Below are positions 55,596 through 63,480 of a stretch of 64,000 bases of DNA, in pieces (position 1 is the stretch's first letter; each line of letters begins with the position of its first letter). The stretch covers positions 946,727 to 1,010,726 of the forward strand of contig JAHQJS010000004.1 of NCBI GenBank assembly GCA_019057385.1, given 5' to 3'. Below the pieces are notes generated by a model that searched no databases, had not been told where the DNA came from, and worked only from the letters and a program-made list of their open reading frames with translations. Made by a program: the position numbers and the translations under genes. This DNA comes from Candidatus Borrarchaeum weybense. Its GTDB lineage: Archaea > Asgardarchaeota > Sifarchaeia > Borrarchaeales > Borrarchaeaceae.

Positions 55596-56408
55596 ATGAA
55601 ACAAACAAAAAAACAGATCGTGGTTCGTGCCTATACTCCAATAGCTAAACCTCATAATGTGTCTATTCAAAAAAATTCCACTATGCTTCTTCTAGGTGAA
55701 ATTTCTTATGAAAGTGGTTCGAAAGCATTCAATACAAAACTGTATTACATTAAAGGGGTACGCGGAATGTTGAGGCATGCCGCCATGTCTCTTGCTCAAG
55801 ATTGTGGTATAGAAGTCTGCCATTCCAGTGAAAAAACTGAGCTCAAAGATGGGACTCAACTCGTTCCTTCTGGTTTCCATCCTCTTGGCTCATGTGATCC
55901 TCCTTGTATTCTCCGAAGAATCTTTGGCACCTTCCGCGAAGAATCCTCAATCTCCGTCTTAGTTGATCCTATTGCTTCGATAAAGCATAAAGAATACACT
56001 ACTGAGTTACCTGCTCAAAAAGTCCATATCGCCACTGAAAATAGGATAGCCCTTACTTATGATAGAACGGCTATTCAAGATTTTCGTGAAAGCTATTTCA
56101 GCGGGTATTTTAACTTCGTAATCGACATCACAAATTTAACCGATGATGAGATCAAGTTCATCGTGGAATCGTTGCTCTACATCGAAACACTTGGCAGTGG
56201 CAAAAATGCTGGTTATGGATATATCAAGATTCTAGAGGTCGAAATCCAGAATGTACATGTTTTGCGAAACATCACGATGGATAACGGAGTATATAAGATC
56301 ATTGAAGAAATCGAAGTAAAACCGATACTACTTGAAAACATCGAAGAATGGAGAAACGCGTATATGAGAGAAAATCTGATAAAAATTGAACAACAACACT
56401 CCACTTGA
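55596..56408 (+). CDS. Cas7/Csm3-like RAMP protein
   Basis: RAMP-superfamily protein of 270 residues. Csm3-like landmarks in order: YIKGVRGMLRHAAMSLAQ (residues 51-68), a Cys-containing CDPPCILRRIFGTFREESSISVLVDPI (100-126), HIATENRIALTYDRTA (144-159), FRESYFSGYFNFVIDI (163-178) and the Gly-rich loop TLGSGKNAGYGYIKI (198-212). In CRISPR complexes such proteins form the crRNA-binding backbone. The start is set at ATG 55596 because GAGGT lies upstream. No cas1, cas2, cas10, effector helicase or repeat array is near. A structured RNA follows the gene. Confidence 0.75.
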   Translation: MKQTKKQIVVRAYTPIAKPHNVSIQKNSTMLLLGEISYESGSKAFNTKLYYIKGVRGMLRHAAMSLAQDCGIEVCHSSEKTELKDGTQLVPSGFHPLGSCDPPCILRRIFGTFREESSISVLVDPIASIKHKEYTTELPAQKVHIATENRIALTYDRTAIQDFRESYFSGYFNFVIDITNLTDDEIKFIVESLLYIETLGSGKNAGYGYIKILEVEIQNVHVLRNITMDNGVYKIIEEIEVKPILLENIEEWRNAYMRENLIKIEQQHST

Positions 56409-56441
56409 TTAGTTGTGAAAGGGCGTGAGAAATAATGGAGA

Positions 56442-56488
56442 TTTTCTCTTCTAAGACGCTCATCGCCCGCTTTTTCTCAGCTAAGACG
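56442..56488 (+). repeat. 17-bp direct repeat pair with 30-bp period
   Basis: TTTTCTCttCTAAGACG (56442-56458) and TTTTCTCagCTAAGACG (56472-56488) match at 15 of 17 positions with an exact 30-base period. The pair leads directly into the structured RNA. Confidence 0.6.
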
Positions 56489-56580
56489 GAATACTTCTTG
56501 TAATCTGCAAGAAGCACGTTCTTATGTGAGAGACAGTTATTATAGAGGTCCCAAACCTCGGTTGATGGGGAAAGAATGTC
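56479..56580 (+). ncRNA. Structured RNA element S1 downstream of the Cas7-like gene
   Basis: The element reads AAGACGGA, a hairpin CTTCTTG-taatctg-CAAGAAG (56494-56514), the conserved CACGTTCTT, TGAGA, a hairpin GAGGT-cccaa-ACCTC (56545-56559), TGATGGGG and AAAGAATG. A second copy (S2) lies at 57570-57671 with the same order of blocks but a different first stem, which keeps pairing. Covariation of this kind is good evidence for a functional RNA. Confidence 0.65.
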
Positions 56581-56708
56581 CGGCAGAGGGATGAATAAAA
56601 CGATAACTACTTTACCAAAAGGGTTACAAAAGCCGTTACTTTCCCATGGTCTTATATCTCCCGTTTAAATGACAAAAAATTTAAAACATCCTATAGTGGT
56701 GCTGAAAA

Positions 56709-57512
56709 ATGCCAAAAAGATGGTTTAAATTATCTGGTGTAACTAAAACTCCAGTGATCACGAAAAAAAGACATTTTTTTCATAAATTTGGGGTAATTAC
56801 CATTAATGGTAGTCCTAGAGTGTTCGGTAAACTTACGAAAGGTGAGAGACGCGCTCCTATGACCTTTAGGGCATGGCATGGAACAGTAGAGTTTATTATT
56901 CCTCACTCAAAACTCGAACCAGCGCTCGCTATTGAAAGTATCGGGAGATATACCCATGAAGGGATGGGGCAAATACTGTGGACAAGTGTAAAACAACTCC
57001 CCAAAAGACCTCTCTATACTCCAAAAAAAATTAGGATTCGTAAAATGCTCCCAAAACTTTCAGATACATGGGAAAAACTAATGATCGCCATGTTACTACA
57101 TGATTTCGTGAATACTGAAAAACATTCCAGCAAAATTTACTCTGAGGTTACTATCGTTGATGACGACGTATATAATCTAGCGAAAAATCATCATAATTAC
57201 GAGATGGATGAAAGGGAATTGCCCCTCCTCGCTACCCTCCAACATTATGACCAAGTTTCTTCCTCAATTTCTCGAAAGTTTAGGTGGTCTACCTCCTCAC
57301 GTTATCGTGCAGATATTCAAGAGAAAATAGATTTTGATACACTAAAAAGAGAGATAGAATTGAGAAAACATTCTCTTTATGCTCTTTATAGCTTCATCTA
57401 TAAGTCTCAAGTACTTAATGAGATCAATGAGGCAATAGAATTTGGTTTCTCTTCTTTAAAAAACCATCTTCTTCTGATGGTCAATCTCTTTCTTGATGAC
57501 CTTTATGGATGA
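56709..57512 (+). CDS. RAMP-like segment fused to HD-type domain
   Basis: A 267-residue protein in two parts. Residues about 50-95 (FRAWHGTVEFIIPHSKLEPALAIESIGRYTHEGMGQILW) look like the last strand-helix and Gly-rich loop of a RAMP protein such as Cas6 or Cas5. Residues about 118-265 resemble an HD phosphohydrolase or nuclease: LLHDFVNTEKHSS (His131-Asp132), NLAKNHHNYE (His161-His162) and LQHYDQVSSSISR (Asp181), as in Cas3'' or Cas10 HD domains. GGTG upstream supports the ATG. It follows the Cas7-like gene and S1, and is followed by S2. Confidence 0.6.
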   Translation: MPKRWFKLSGVTKTPVITKKRHFFHKFGVITINGSPRVFGKLTKGERRAPMTFRAWHGTVEFIIPHSKLEPALAIESIGRYTHEGMGQILWTSVKQLPKRPLYTPKKIRIRKMLPKLSDTWEKLMIAMLLHDFVNTEKHSSKIYSEVTIVDDDVYNLAKNHHNYEMDERELPLLATLQHYDQVSSSISRKFRWSTSSRYRADIQEKIDFDTLKREIELRKHSLYALYSFIYKSQVLNEINEAIEFGFSSLKNHLLLMVNLFLDDLYG

Positions 57513-57569
57513 GTTTTTATGTCACAAGTTATGGTGTTGCAATCCCTCTTTACAGATAAATATACAGGA

Positions 57570-57671
57570 TGCAAGACGGACTGTTCATCGCATATCGCGA
57601 TGAACACGTTCTTGTACATGAGACTGAACCCGAGAGGTCCCACGCCTCAGATGACGGGAATGGATGACAGG
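57570..57671 (+). ncRNA. Structured RNA element S2 downstream of the RAMP-HD gene
   Basis: The same block order as S1 is seen: AAGACGGA, hairpin GTTCATCGC-atatc-GCGATGAAC (57583-57605), ACGTTCTT, ATGAGA, hairpin GAGGT...GCCTC (57634-57648), TGACGGG and AATGGATGA. The last block (GGGAATGGATGA then CAGG) also matches the right end of the TnpB element at 23684-23701. Track ORF 57519-57800 mostly translates this RNA and is not a gene. Confidence 0.65.
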
Positions 57672-57683
57672 CCAAAGGACGAG

Positions 57684-57758
57684 AAAAGTGATAAATACGG
57701 ACACTTTTTCACGCCAAGAAACGTTGTCAGATTCGCTATTACCATTAATGATCCTAGG
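57684..57758 (+). pseudogene. Type I-like methylase (HsdM) remnant after the insertion
   Basis: The frame reads DKYGHFFTPRNVVRFAITINDP, matching GQFFTPRNVVRMAVEILDP in the intact enzyme at 58093, and then degenerates. It continues the fragment 54919-55326, so the 2.36-kb cassette lies within one ancestral gene. Confidence 0.7.
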
Positions 57759-57764
57759 AATGGT

Positions 57765-58092
57765 AATGGCATCCTCCCTATTTTTTTATTTTTTCAATAA
57801 TAGTTTTACATGAACCTCTCTTTTAAAAAAATGCCATTCATCCACATTATCATAGAAACTTCTAGCGAGATTACTAAGACTTGCCCAGAGCATCTATCTA
57901 TAACACACGAAAGATCAAACTTACTATAACAAAATAAACGTCAGAGGGGTTCTGGTAAAATGCTTCATAATTTTGAATAGTTTTGTCGGTTCCCCATACA
58001 ATTTTATAGATGTTGTTTGCAAAAAAGAACATCAAATTAGATTTCCTAGTTTTTTAACTTAAGTCAATGATTGCTCAGGTTGGTTAAGAATT
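57765..58092. other. Intergenic region upstream of the single-chain RM gene
   Basis: AT-rich, no gene or clear hairpin seen. It contains the upstream region of the nuclease-methylase gene. Confidence 0.4.
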
Positions 58093-60666
58093 ATGCCGAC
58101 ACGAACGAAATCAGTTGAAAAGGTTTCCTTTGCTGAGGAACGCGTCAAAGGACAGATGAGACTTATTGATTTTATTTCTGGAAGTTTAGTTGAAGCCACA
58201 CCTGAAGAGGTAGAGGCTGTTCAGGTCTTTTCTCGCAGATTGGTCGAAGAGTTTGGATATGATAAAAATCAAATCCAAACAAGACCTCAATTTAAAATCC
58301 GGGGCGCACCGTCAGGTAAACCAAAATATCCTGTTGACATAGCCGTCTTTAATGACGAAAAAAAAACCCATGGCAACTTGTTTATGATTGTCGAATGCAA
58401 ACGAAAGACTCGTCGAGATGGAGAAAAGCAACTGAAAATATATTTGGGACTATCAAGTGCTCAGATAGGAGTTTGGTTCAATGGTAGTGAGCACCTCTAC
58501 CTACAGAAGATTCTCGACAAAGAGGGAAATGTAACCTACAATTTAATTCCCACGATTCCCAAAAAAGGACAAAGAATTGAAGATATTGGCAAATACAAGC
58601 GAAAAAACCTGACGAAACCGAGTAATATAATCTCTTTGTTCAAAGATATTAAGAATCACTTATACGGAAACGTCGTAGGAATTACTCGTGATGAAGCTTT
58701 AATACAAGAAATAATGAATCTACTATTCTGCAAAATATACGATGAACTGAATACTGCTCCGGAAGATGATGTTGCTTTCAGAGTAGGAATCAATGAAGAC
58801 TCGAATCAGGTCAAGGAGAGAATCTCTGAGCTATTCAAGTTTGTGAAAATAGCATACGAGGATATCTTCGAAGAGCGAGACGAATTACGTCTTGATCCTG
58901 ACTCACTTTGTTATGTTGTTGGCGAATTGCAACCTTATAGTCTGTCAGAAGTAGATAGTAACGCAATAGGCGATGCGTTCGAGGTATTCATTGGAAAGGC
59001 GCTCAAGGGTGCCGAGGGGCAGTTTTTTACACCTCGAAATGTGGTTCGAATGGCTGTTGAGATACTTGACCCACAACCCTACGAACATATCGTTGATCCT
59101 GCATGCGGTAGCGGAGGTTTCTTAATATTTGCAATGGAACATGTGTGGCAAAAACTTAAGATTGAAGCTAAAAGAAAGAATTGGTCAACCGAAATGCTAC
59201 AGAAAAGAAAGACAGAAATTGCGAGCAAATTTTTTGGTGGAATTGACAAGGACATGTTCCTAGCAAAAGTCACAAAGGCTTACATGGCACTAATAGGTGA
59301 CGGTAGAGGCGGAATATTCTGTGAAAACTCTTTAGAATTCCCAGAAAAATGGCAGGCGACTACCCAACAAAGAATAATGCTTGGTAAATTTGATGTTCTA
59401 TTTACTAATCCTCCCTTCGGATCAAAGATCACTATCAAGAAATCATTGTATTCTCAGTTCGAGTTAAGCTTTAAATGGAATAAAAACAAAAAAACTGGTA
59501 AGTGGAAGAAGGGTAATAAACAGGCAGACAAAAGACCACCGCAAGTTCTGTTTATTGAGCGATGTTTACAATTTCTTGCTCCAAACGGAAGAATGGCAAT
59601 CGTTTTACCTGATGGTTTATTAAGCAATCCCAGCGATGGTTATATTACACAGTATATCAAGGATAATGCTGAGATCATTGGACTCGTCGATTTACCAATG
59701 AGTACTTTCTTACCTAATACACCCACGAAGACACATATTTTGTTCTTAAGAAAGAAAAAACCTGAGGGGAACTATCCAATCTTTATGGCCTACGCGAAAA
59801 CTTGTGGACATGATAAGAGAGGGAAGATCATCTATAAAGTCGGTGAAGCTGGTCAAAATGTTGTTGATGATGACATTTATGAAATATCAAAGCATTTTGC
59901 TCGCAGATATGAAAGAGTTAATAAATATGATAGGAAGGGATTTCTTGTTTATCTTGACGATTTAAAGTCAGGTATACTGTTACCGAAATATTATAATCCA
60001 GAATTGAATGAGAGATTAGAAGCGTATCGACAGACTGGTGAATATGACGTTTATTCTATAGGTGATTTAGTTAAACTGGGAAAGTTGTGGATAAGGAGAG
60101 GCCATGAAGTCGGATCTGTGAATTATGGAACTGGCGATATCCCGTTTATTCGGACTTCGGAAATATCAAATTGGGAACTAACTGCCGATCCTACTCATTG
60201 TTTAGCCGAGGATATATACGAGGAATACAAGGATCGCCAGAAACTAAAAAAAGATGATATCTTAATTATAAATGATGGTACGTACCTAATGGGTCGAACC
60301 GCGATACTTTCTGAAAATGATACAAAAATTGTTGTTCAAAGTCACATCAGAATTCTTACAGTCTTAGACCGAGAATTTATTCACCCTTATCTTTTGTTGT
60401 TCCTCTTAGGATTGAGAATTGTTCAAGAACAGATTGAGTCGAAATCCTTTAGACAAGCTACTATCTCTACTCTAGGAAACAGACTTCTTGAAATCAGAAT
60501 CCCACTACCAAAAGATGAAAAAGTAAGAAAAGAAATTGTTGAGCAAGTTTCTAACATAGTTGAGAAGCGCTCGATGCTAAGACATAAGGCGATGAATATT
60601 GAATTCAATGGAACATCAGAGAGTGTTATGGGTATAAAAAACAAGGCAACCTTGGGAAATCTATAG
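58093..60666 (+). CDS. Single-chain restriction-modification enzyme (nuclease-methylase-specificity)
   Basis: An 857-residue protein in three parts. The N-terminal about 165 residues resemble the HsdR N-terminal nuclease fold (YPVDIAVFNDEKKTHGNLFMIVECKRK, a PD...ExK site). The middle is an N6-adenine methylase with HsdM helices (about 190-300), EGQFFTPRNVV, DPACGSGGFL and TNPPFGSK. The last about 240 residues are an HsdS-like target-recognition domain (GDIPFIRTSEISNWEL...RQATISTLGNRLLEIRIPLP). The layout fits a type IIG-like enzyme that recognises, cuts and methylates as one chain. A second copy of its C-terminal end follows. Confidence 0.88.
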   Translation: MPTRTKSVEKVSFAEERVKGQMRLIDFISGSLVEATPEEVEAVQVFSRRLVEEFGYDKNQIQTRPQFKIRGAPSGKPKYPVDIAVFNDEKKTHGNLFMIVECKRKTRRDGEKQLKIYLGLSSAQIGVWFNGSEHLYLQKILDKEGNVTYNLIPTIPKKGQRIEDIGKYKRKNLTKPSNIISLFKDIKNHLYGNVVGITRDEALIQEIMNLLFCKIYDELNTAPEDDVAFRVGINEDSNQVKERISELFKFVKIAYEDIFEERDELRLDPDSLCYVVGELQPYSLSEVDSNAIGDAFEVFIGKALKGAEGQFFTPRNVVRMAVEILDPQPYEHIVDPACGSGGFLIFAMEHVWQKLKIEAKRKNWSTEMLQKRKTEIASKFFGGIDKDMFLAKVTKAYMALIGDGRGGIFCENSLEFPEKWQATTQQRIMLGKFDVLFTNPPFGSKITIKKSLYSQFELSFKWNKNKKTGKWKKGNKQADKRPPQVLFIERCLQFLAPNGRMAIVLPDGLLSNPSDGYITQYIKDNAEIIGLVDLPMSTFLPNTPTKTHILFLRKKKPEGNYPIFMAYAKTCGHDKRGKIIYKVGEAGQNVVDDDIYEISKHFARRYERVNKYDRKGFLVYLDDLKSGILLPKYYNPELNERLEAYRQTGEYDVYSIGDLVKLGKLWIRRGHEVGSVNYGTGDIPFIRTSEISNWELTADPTHCLAEDIYEEYKDRQKLKKDDILIINDGTYLMGRTAILSENDTKIVVQSHIRILTVLDREFIHPYLLLFLLGLRIVQEQIESKSFRQATISTLGNRLLEIRIPLPKDEKVRKEIVEQVSNIVEKRSMLRHKAMNIEFNGTSESVMGIKNKATLGNL

Positions 60667-60763
60667 TACCTTAGTTGATTTTTGGTCTCTTATATATCTA
60701 AGAATATAAGTTAAAGGCTATAAAATCGATAAGAATGGAGATAAACAACTCGATGATGATCTT

Positions 60764-61555
60764 TTGCAAATAGGTAAGCGATATCATGATCTACGTCAAA
60801 ATTTTAATGAAAAATATGACCATCTAGGTTTTTTCATTGACGTACAGAATTTAAAAAAAGGAATTCTCATGCCAAAATATTACAACCCAGAAATCAAGAA
60901 TGAATTAAGGAGGCTTAAAGAAACAGGCCATTATGATTTGGTAAGTATTGGAGAGTTGGAGGGACAAAACACACTCCAGATAAGTTGTGGTCACGAGATA
61001 GGTTCTATAAATTATGGCACAGGAGATATTCCTTTCATTCGCACCTCTGAAATAAGTAACTGGGAGATTGCAGCAGATCCGACTCATTGTGTTTCAGAAG
61101 ATATCTATGAGATGTACAGAACAAAGCAGGATCTACAGAAAGACGATATTCTTATTGTAAATGATGGGACCTACTTAGTTGGTCGAACTGCAATTCTATC
61201 AGAATTTGATGTGAAAATTGTTATTCAAAGTCATTTTAGAAAAATTCGTGTTCTTGATTGGAGTGACTTGACGCCGTATCTTTTGCTTTATCTGTTAGGT
61301 TTGAGAATAGTTCAGAATCAAATAGAAGCGAAAACATTTCGCCAGGCTACTATCTCGACTCTTGGAAATAGACTGCGAGAAATCATTCTGCCTATTCCAA
61401 AGAATTCCAAACTTAAAGCAGAAATTTCTGAAAGTGTAGAACTCATCGTTGGGAAACGTGCAAAATTACGGAATCAGGCTATGCACATGCAATTTGATGA
61501 TAAAAAAGAGAATGTGATGGGACTGCAAAATAAAGCAGCCCGTGGTAATATCTAG
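60764..61555 (+). CDS. HsdS-like target-recognition protein, partial duplicate of the RM enzyme
   Basis: The 263 residues match the last about 245 residues of the preceding enzyme throughout (LKKGILMPKYYNPEI; SINYGTGDIPFIRTSEISNWEIAADPTHC; FRQATISTLGNRLREIILPIP). The frame continues upstream of the TTG start with matching sequence (KNGDKQLDDDL) but no ATG, so it may be a 5'-truncated copy. It could supply a second half-site as an HsdS subunit or be a silent recognition cassette for recombination with the upstream gene. Confidence 0.75.
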   Translation: MQIGKRYHDLRQNFNEKYDHLGFFIDVQNLKKGILMPKYYNPEIKNELRRLKETGHYDLVSIGELEGQNTLQISCGHEIGSINYGTGDIPFIRTSEISNWEIAADPTHCVSEDIYEMYRTKQDLQKDDILIVNDGTYLVGRTAILSEFDVKIVIQSHFRKIRVLDWSDLTPYLLLYLLGLRIVQNQIEAKTFRQATISTLGNRLREIILPIPKNSKLKAEISESVELIVGKRAKLRNQAMHMQFDDKKENVMGLQNKAARGNI

Positions 61556-61626
61556 TGAAGTTCTAAAGGTTCGGTTTCAGATAATTGACAAACTAGTCTC
61601 GGGCTAATAAACACACTCAATAAAAT

Positions 61627-61992
61627 TCACGGAAAGGGTCTGATTTCATAAATTATCTTCCCTGTTTTTAATACATGCCGTAAGAATCTACTAATTGGAA
61701 TATGTTCATTTAGTTCCTCTTCTGTATACGCTAGTATATCACAGTCTACAGCCCTCTCTATAATCTCATAGATCTCTTTCATCCATTCTTTTCCTGATTT
61801 TGTGGGAGGCATAATAACAAAGAGGTCTAAATCACTCCATCTACCGACTTTTCCATGAGCTACAGAGCCAAACAATATTATTCTTATAACTCCCATCTCT
61901 TTAAGTTGTTGTGTAATTTCTTTTAGCCCTTGAAACAACTTCTCTTTTCTTTTTTCCTTTTGTGCGCGAAGTTCTTTCAATGTTAGACTCAT
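61627..61992 (-). CDS. MNT-type minimal nucleotidyltransferase
   Basis: The 121 residues have the Pol-beta-type motif FGSVAHGKVGRWSDLDLFVI (GSx10DxD) plus a later DCDILAY acidic position. Such proteins are often antitoxins that AMPylate HEPN toxins. No HEPN partner lies next to it here, so it may be solitary. It converges on the recognition gene at the end of the island. Confidence 0.88.
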   Translation of the reverse strand: MSLTLKELRAQKEKRKEKLFQGLKEITQQLKEMGVIRIILFGSVAHGKVGRWSDLDLFVIMPPTKSGKEWMKEIYEIIERAVDCDILAYTEEELNEHIPISRFLRHVLKTGKIIYEIRPFP

Positions 61993-62165
61993 TGGTATCT
62001 CCAGTCTTTAAACTCGAATAAGTTCTTATAAACCGTATAATTATTCATAGAAATATAATAATCCTCTGAAAGGATAAGAAGTCACTTTTGGCAAATAGTA
62101 ATTATACTTTTGATTTGCACACATTTATCATCATGTGCAAAAATATATTATATTAGATAGAATCC

Positions 62166-62642
62166 TCACACCTCTATTTTGTATATGAATTCACAATAGG
62201 GGTCCCCTGCACACATGGATTTTGGACGTTCAACCGCAGCCTTTGGGTTTATAGTTTTAACAACGATATTTGGAAAGATTAAGTCCCATTCACTGATATC
62301 TTTTGGTTCTGTTTTAAACGGACATTCAGTAATTCTTTGTGTAATGCTTGTCTTAGATCGCTCAAGCCAAGAACTTTCAGCACCAGTGACCTCCCACCAT
62401 ATATCATAAAACTTTTCTATTTTTTCAATATCATTTCCTTCTATTTTAAAGATCTTCATAAGTGACTTTGTCATATTCCTTATTCTATCATCCATTTTAC
62501 TGACCATTTCATAAATTTCGAGTGCTGCAAAGGCTCCGTATTTCTTGCGAATCGCATATAAGAACCCTTTGAGTATAGTTGTCCATGCTCCTAAAACAAA
62601 ATCATATTTAAATTCCAAAGGTATCGCCACTTTCTTAACCAT
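62166..62642 (-). CDS. ATC hydrolase / V4R-like small domain protein
   Basis: A 158-residue soluble protein ending KSMCAGDPYCEFIYKIEV. The C-terminal CxGDxYCEF pattern and the helical first half (WTTILKGFLYAIRKKYGAFAALEIYEMVSKMDDRI) resemble L-2-amino-thiazoline-4-carboxylate hydrolase-like and V4R-type proteins. It may bind a small ligand. Enzymatic activity is not shown. Upstream it has a repeated CTATTCTC motif. Confidence 0.55.
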   Translation of the reverse strand: MVKKVAIPLEFKYDFVLGAWTTILKGFLYAIRKKYGAFAALEIYEMVSKMDDRIRNMTKSLMKIFKIEGNDIEKIEKFYDIWWEVTGAESSWLERSKTSITQRITECPFKTEPKDISEWDLIFPNIVVKTINPKAAVERPKSMCAGDPYCEFIYKIEV

Positions 62643-63005
62643 AGTCTCCTCCTCTCCAGTCTTTCGGCGTTATTTAAGGTTCTAGAAACTCTACATGAAT
62701 TACTAGGGTACATTTATTATTCGCTATTCTCGTTTCTATACTATTCTCACTTTTATACTTATATTCGCTATTCTCAGCTTTAAAACTAGTTTGAAATGCA
62801 AATGTGTTGGTAATAGCAACTAGAGAGCTGGAAACAAATAATTCGCTCAAAGTTGCTTCAAATCACAAAAATCATCTAAAAAATACAAGAAAAACCCGAG
62901 CGATACAAAAAATGATTTCAGTTGATATGCGAACAATAAATATATCTTCAAGTTAAATAAAAAAAAAGAAACTGAAAGTTGAGATCCTGCGGTTGGCAGC
63001 GTGTT
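62643..63005. other. AT-rich intergenic region with repeated CTATTCTC
   Basis: No gene. CTATTCTC occurs at 62724, 62741 and 62768. The outer two belong to a 14-base identical phrase (tattcgctattctc). These lie upstream of the minus-strand gene starting at 62642 and may be regulatory. Confidence 0.4.
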
Positions 63006-63323
63006 TTAAGGGTTTAGAGCGGTAATAGCTTTATCAGGATAGAATTTTATGATGGTCTCAAAATCGACACAGGGTAATATTTCATACTCCAGTAGATCCA
63101 TCCAATAGCGATTAAATGCCGATAAATCCCTCATATCACCCTCAGCCACATAGACACTCGTAGTTTGACCGTAGGCGCTAGGAAAATCCCATGTAATGAA
63201 ATTTAACCGTTTAAAAGCTTCCGTAGCTGCTGAATCCTTTCCCTTTAGAAACTCTGCAAAGCGTTGTAAAACCGCTGGCGTTTGTTCAGGCTTCCATCTA
63301 GATATTCCAACAAATCTTGGCAT
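63006..63323 (-). CDS. DUF3303-like small protein
   Basis: A 105-residue protein with MPRFVGISRWKPEQTPAVLQRFAEFLKG and GQTTSVYVAEGDMRDLSAFNRYWMDLLEYEILPCVDF, the ferredoxin-like alpha/beta pattern of DUF3303 proteins (dimeric alpha/beta barrels). GGGAGGGGATG upstream supports the start. Function unknown. Confidence 0.7.
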   Translation of the reverse strand: MPRFVGISRWKPEQTPAVLQRFAEFLKGKDSAATEAFKRLNFITWDFPSAYGQTTSVYVAEGDMRDLSAFNRYWMDLLEYEILPCVDFETIIKFYPDKAITALNP

Positions 63324-63349
63324 TTTTTCATCCCCTCCCTATTCTGGGT

Positions 63350-63480
63350 ACTTATAAAGCGCCCCTCCTCGGCGCCTGGAGGTGTAAGAGTCATGTTTCC
63401 CTGAGAATCATTCATACAACTCCTCAGGTATCGACTCTCTTTCGACTGGGGGTGAAATCACCCCCTCCCCCACGACTTGT
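63350..63480. other. GC-rich hairpin region, possible RNA
   Basis: Within AT-rich surroundings lie CCTGAG...CTCAGG (about 63401-63436) and a strong GGGGGTGA-AA-TCACCCCC hairpin near 63448-63470. A TATA-like cttataaag near 63349 reads on both strands and probably serves the DUF3303 gene on the minus strand. An RNA on the plus strand is possible but unproven. Confidence 0.3.

Noticed and set aside
56442-56488. CRISPR array
   Set aside because: Only two 17-base units with a 13-base middle are present, far too short for an array. No other array was seen in the window.
56479-57671. Group II intron domains in S1 and S2
   Set aside because: No reverse transcriptase ORF, no domain V pattern and no intron 5' consensus were found.
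57519-57800. Track ORF of 93 residues
   Set aside because: Most of it translates the structured RNA S2; only the short FTPRNVV segment is a true methylase remnant.
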